Below are positions 6,098-6,667 of a stretch of 6,667 bases of DNA, in pieces. The position numbers were made by a program, and so were the translations under genes. The DNA comes from an uncultured Klebsiella sp. Its GTDB lineage: Bacteria; Pseudomonadota; Gammaproteobacteria; Enterobacterales; Enterobacteriaceae. The notes under the pieces are model-generated. The model was not told the DNA's origin. It did not search any database and worked only from the letters and a program-made list of their open reading frames with translations. The DNA lies in contig CABUCP010000179.1 in the NCBI GenBank assembly GCA_902490055.1, positions 1 through 6,667 of the forward strand, read 5' to 3'. The stretch's first letter is position 1. Each line of letters starts with the position of its first letter.

Positions 6098-6637
6098 ATG
6101 GCCACATCCATTTCTCTTCACACGCTGACGCGTGATTCTATTCTCGAATACCTTCCACAATTAACCGATATTCTCGCGAGCTGCGTCAACGGCGGGGCGT
6201 CGGTCAGTTTTATGCAGCCGTTTGCGCCGACTACCGGTGAACGCTTCTGGCAGCGGATGGCGCAAAGCGTTGCTGCCGGCGAGCGGATTGTGCTGGCGGC
6301 GGAAAACGAACGGGGGCAGATCGTCGGTACCGTGCAGCTGATTCTCGATCAACCGGAGAACCAGCCGCACCGCGCTGATGTCGCTAAGCTTTTGGTTCAC
6401 CAAAATGCGCGTCGTCAGGGCATTGCCGGGCTACTGATGCGCGGCCTGGAAAGCATCGCGTTGCAACACGGGAAAACGCTATTAGTGCTCGATACCACCA
6501 GCGGAAGCGGGGCGGAAAGCTTTTATCAGCAGTGCGGCTGGCAAAAAGCCGGGGAAATTCCATGCTTTGCGCTAATGCCGAACGGTGAGATGGCAGGAAC
6601 ATCGCTGTTCTATAAGTTTGTCGCCTCGCAGGAATAA
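6098..6637 (+). CDS. GNAT acetyltransferase, tabtoxin-resistance (Ttr)-like
   Basis: This 179-residue single-domain GNAT enzyme would transfer acetyl from acetyl-CoA to an amine or similar group of a small molecule. The acetyl-CoA motif A is clear: ADVAKLLVHQNARRQGIAGLLM region, with Arg105-x-x-Gly108-x-Ala110. Motif B is SFYQQCGW (141-148). From memory it aligns end to end with Ttr of Pseudomonas syringae (177 residues). Both share a GGASV-x-FM segment near residue 32, the (A/R)-(D/E)-V-x-KL strand, an LDT (131-133), an AE-x-FY motif, GE-(I/L)-P, and a P-(N/D)-G stretch near the end. Asp132 and Tyr143 match residues I recall as important in the Ttr structure. The start at 6098 follows AGGGAG by five bases. 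The natural substrate is unknown; detoxification or a metabolic amine are both possible. Confidence 0.85.
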   Translation: MATSISLHTLTRDSILEYLPQLTDILASCVNGGASVSFMQPFAPTTGERFWQRMAQSVAAGERIVLAAENERGQIVGTVQLILDQPENQPHRADVAKLLVHQNARRQGIAGLLMRGLESIALQHGKTLLVLDTTSGSGAESFYQQCGWQKAGEIPCFALMPNGEMAGTSLFYKFVASQE

Positions 6638-6647
6638 TGCAGAGAGG

Positions 6648-6657
6648 TTTGATCAAA
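6648..6657. repeat. 10-bp palindrome TTTGATCAAA at the right edge
   Basis: A perfect, gapless palindrome 10 bases after the end of the GNAT gene. It could be part of a control site for a gene beyond the window, or chance. It lacks the four-base spacer of an FNR box. Too little flanking sequence is visible to judge. Confidence 0.25.
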
Positions 6658-6667
6658 ACGGGGTTTC

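Noticed and set aside
6648..6657. FNR-type site.
   Set aside because: An FNR box is TTGAT-N4-ATCAA; here the half-sites abut with no four-base spacer.

Overview
The window looks like a chromosomal segment of an enteric gammaproteobacterium (Enterobacteriaceae). GC-rich coding sequence, E. coli-type promoters and Shine-Dalgarno sites, and five protein-level matches to the E. coli yneJ-yneI-yneH-yneG-yneF block support this. The flanking DeoR-family and Ttr-like acetyltransferase genes are not neighbours of that block in E. coli K-12 as I remember it. Klebsiella, Raoultella or a close relative is my best guess, but the genus is inference.

Layout, left to right: (1) bases 2-757 (+), a DeoR-family sugar-phosphate-responsive repressor whose first few codons lie outside the window. 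(2) 768-1646 (-), the LysR-type regulator PtrR (YneJ), convergent with the DeoR gene and only 10 bp from it. (3) 1647-1751, a 105-bp divergent control region with a LysR-type dyad. (4) 1752-3137 (+), sad (yneI), succinate-semialdehyde dehydrogenase. (5) 3138-3217, an 80-bp gap with an extended -10 promoter and a GC-rich hairpin abutting the glsB ribosome binding site. (6) 3218-4144 (+), glsB (yneH), glutaminase, with a GTG start. (7) 4144-4512 (+), yneG (DUF4186), sharing one base with glsB. (8) 4513-4595, an AT-rich 83-bp gap with inverted repeats. (9) 4596-6017 (+), dgcF (yneF), a membrane diguanylate cyclase. (10) 6018-6097, a gap with a candidate promoter. (11) 6098-6637 (+), a GNAT acetyltransferase resembling the tabtoxin-resistance protein Ttr. 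(12) 6638-6667, a short tail with a 10-bp palindrome.

The core is a glutamate-node locus. Sad finishes putrescine/GABA breakdown by oxidising succinate semialdehyde to succinate. GlsB hydrolyses glutamine to glutamate and ammonia. PtrR, transcribed divergently, is the expected regulator of sad and its downstream genes. YneG is uncharacterised but translationally coupled to glsB and carries a conserved-looking Cys/His cluster. DgcF would make cyclic di-GMP at the inner membrane, and its sequence lacks the usual product-inhibition site. The Ttr-like acetyltransferase appears to have its own promoter. Its known relative acetylates a glutamine synthetase inhibitor, which gives a speculative link to the glutamine theme.

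I see no RNA gene, insertion sequence, CRISPR array or prophage remnant. No gene is visibly broken; the DeoR gene is cut only by the window edge.
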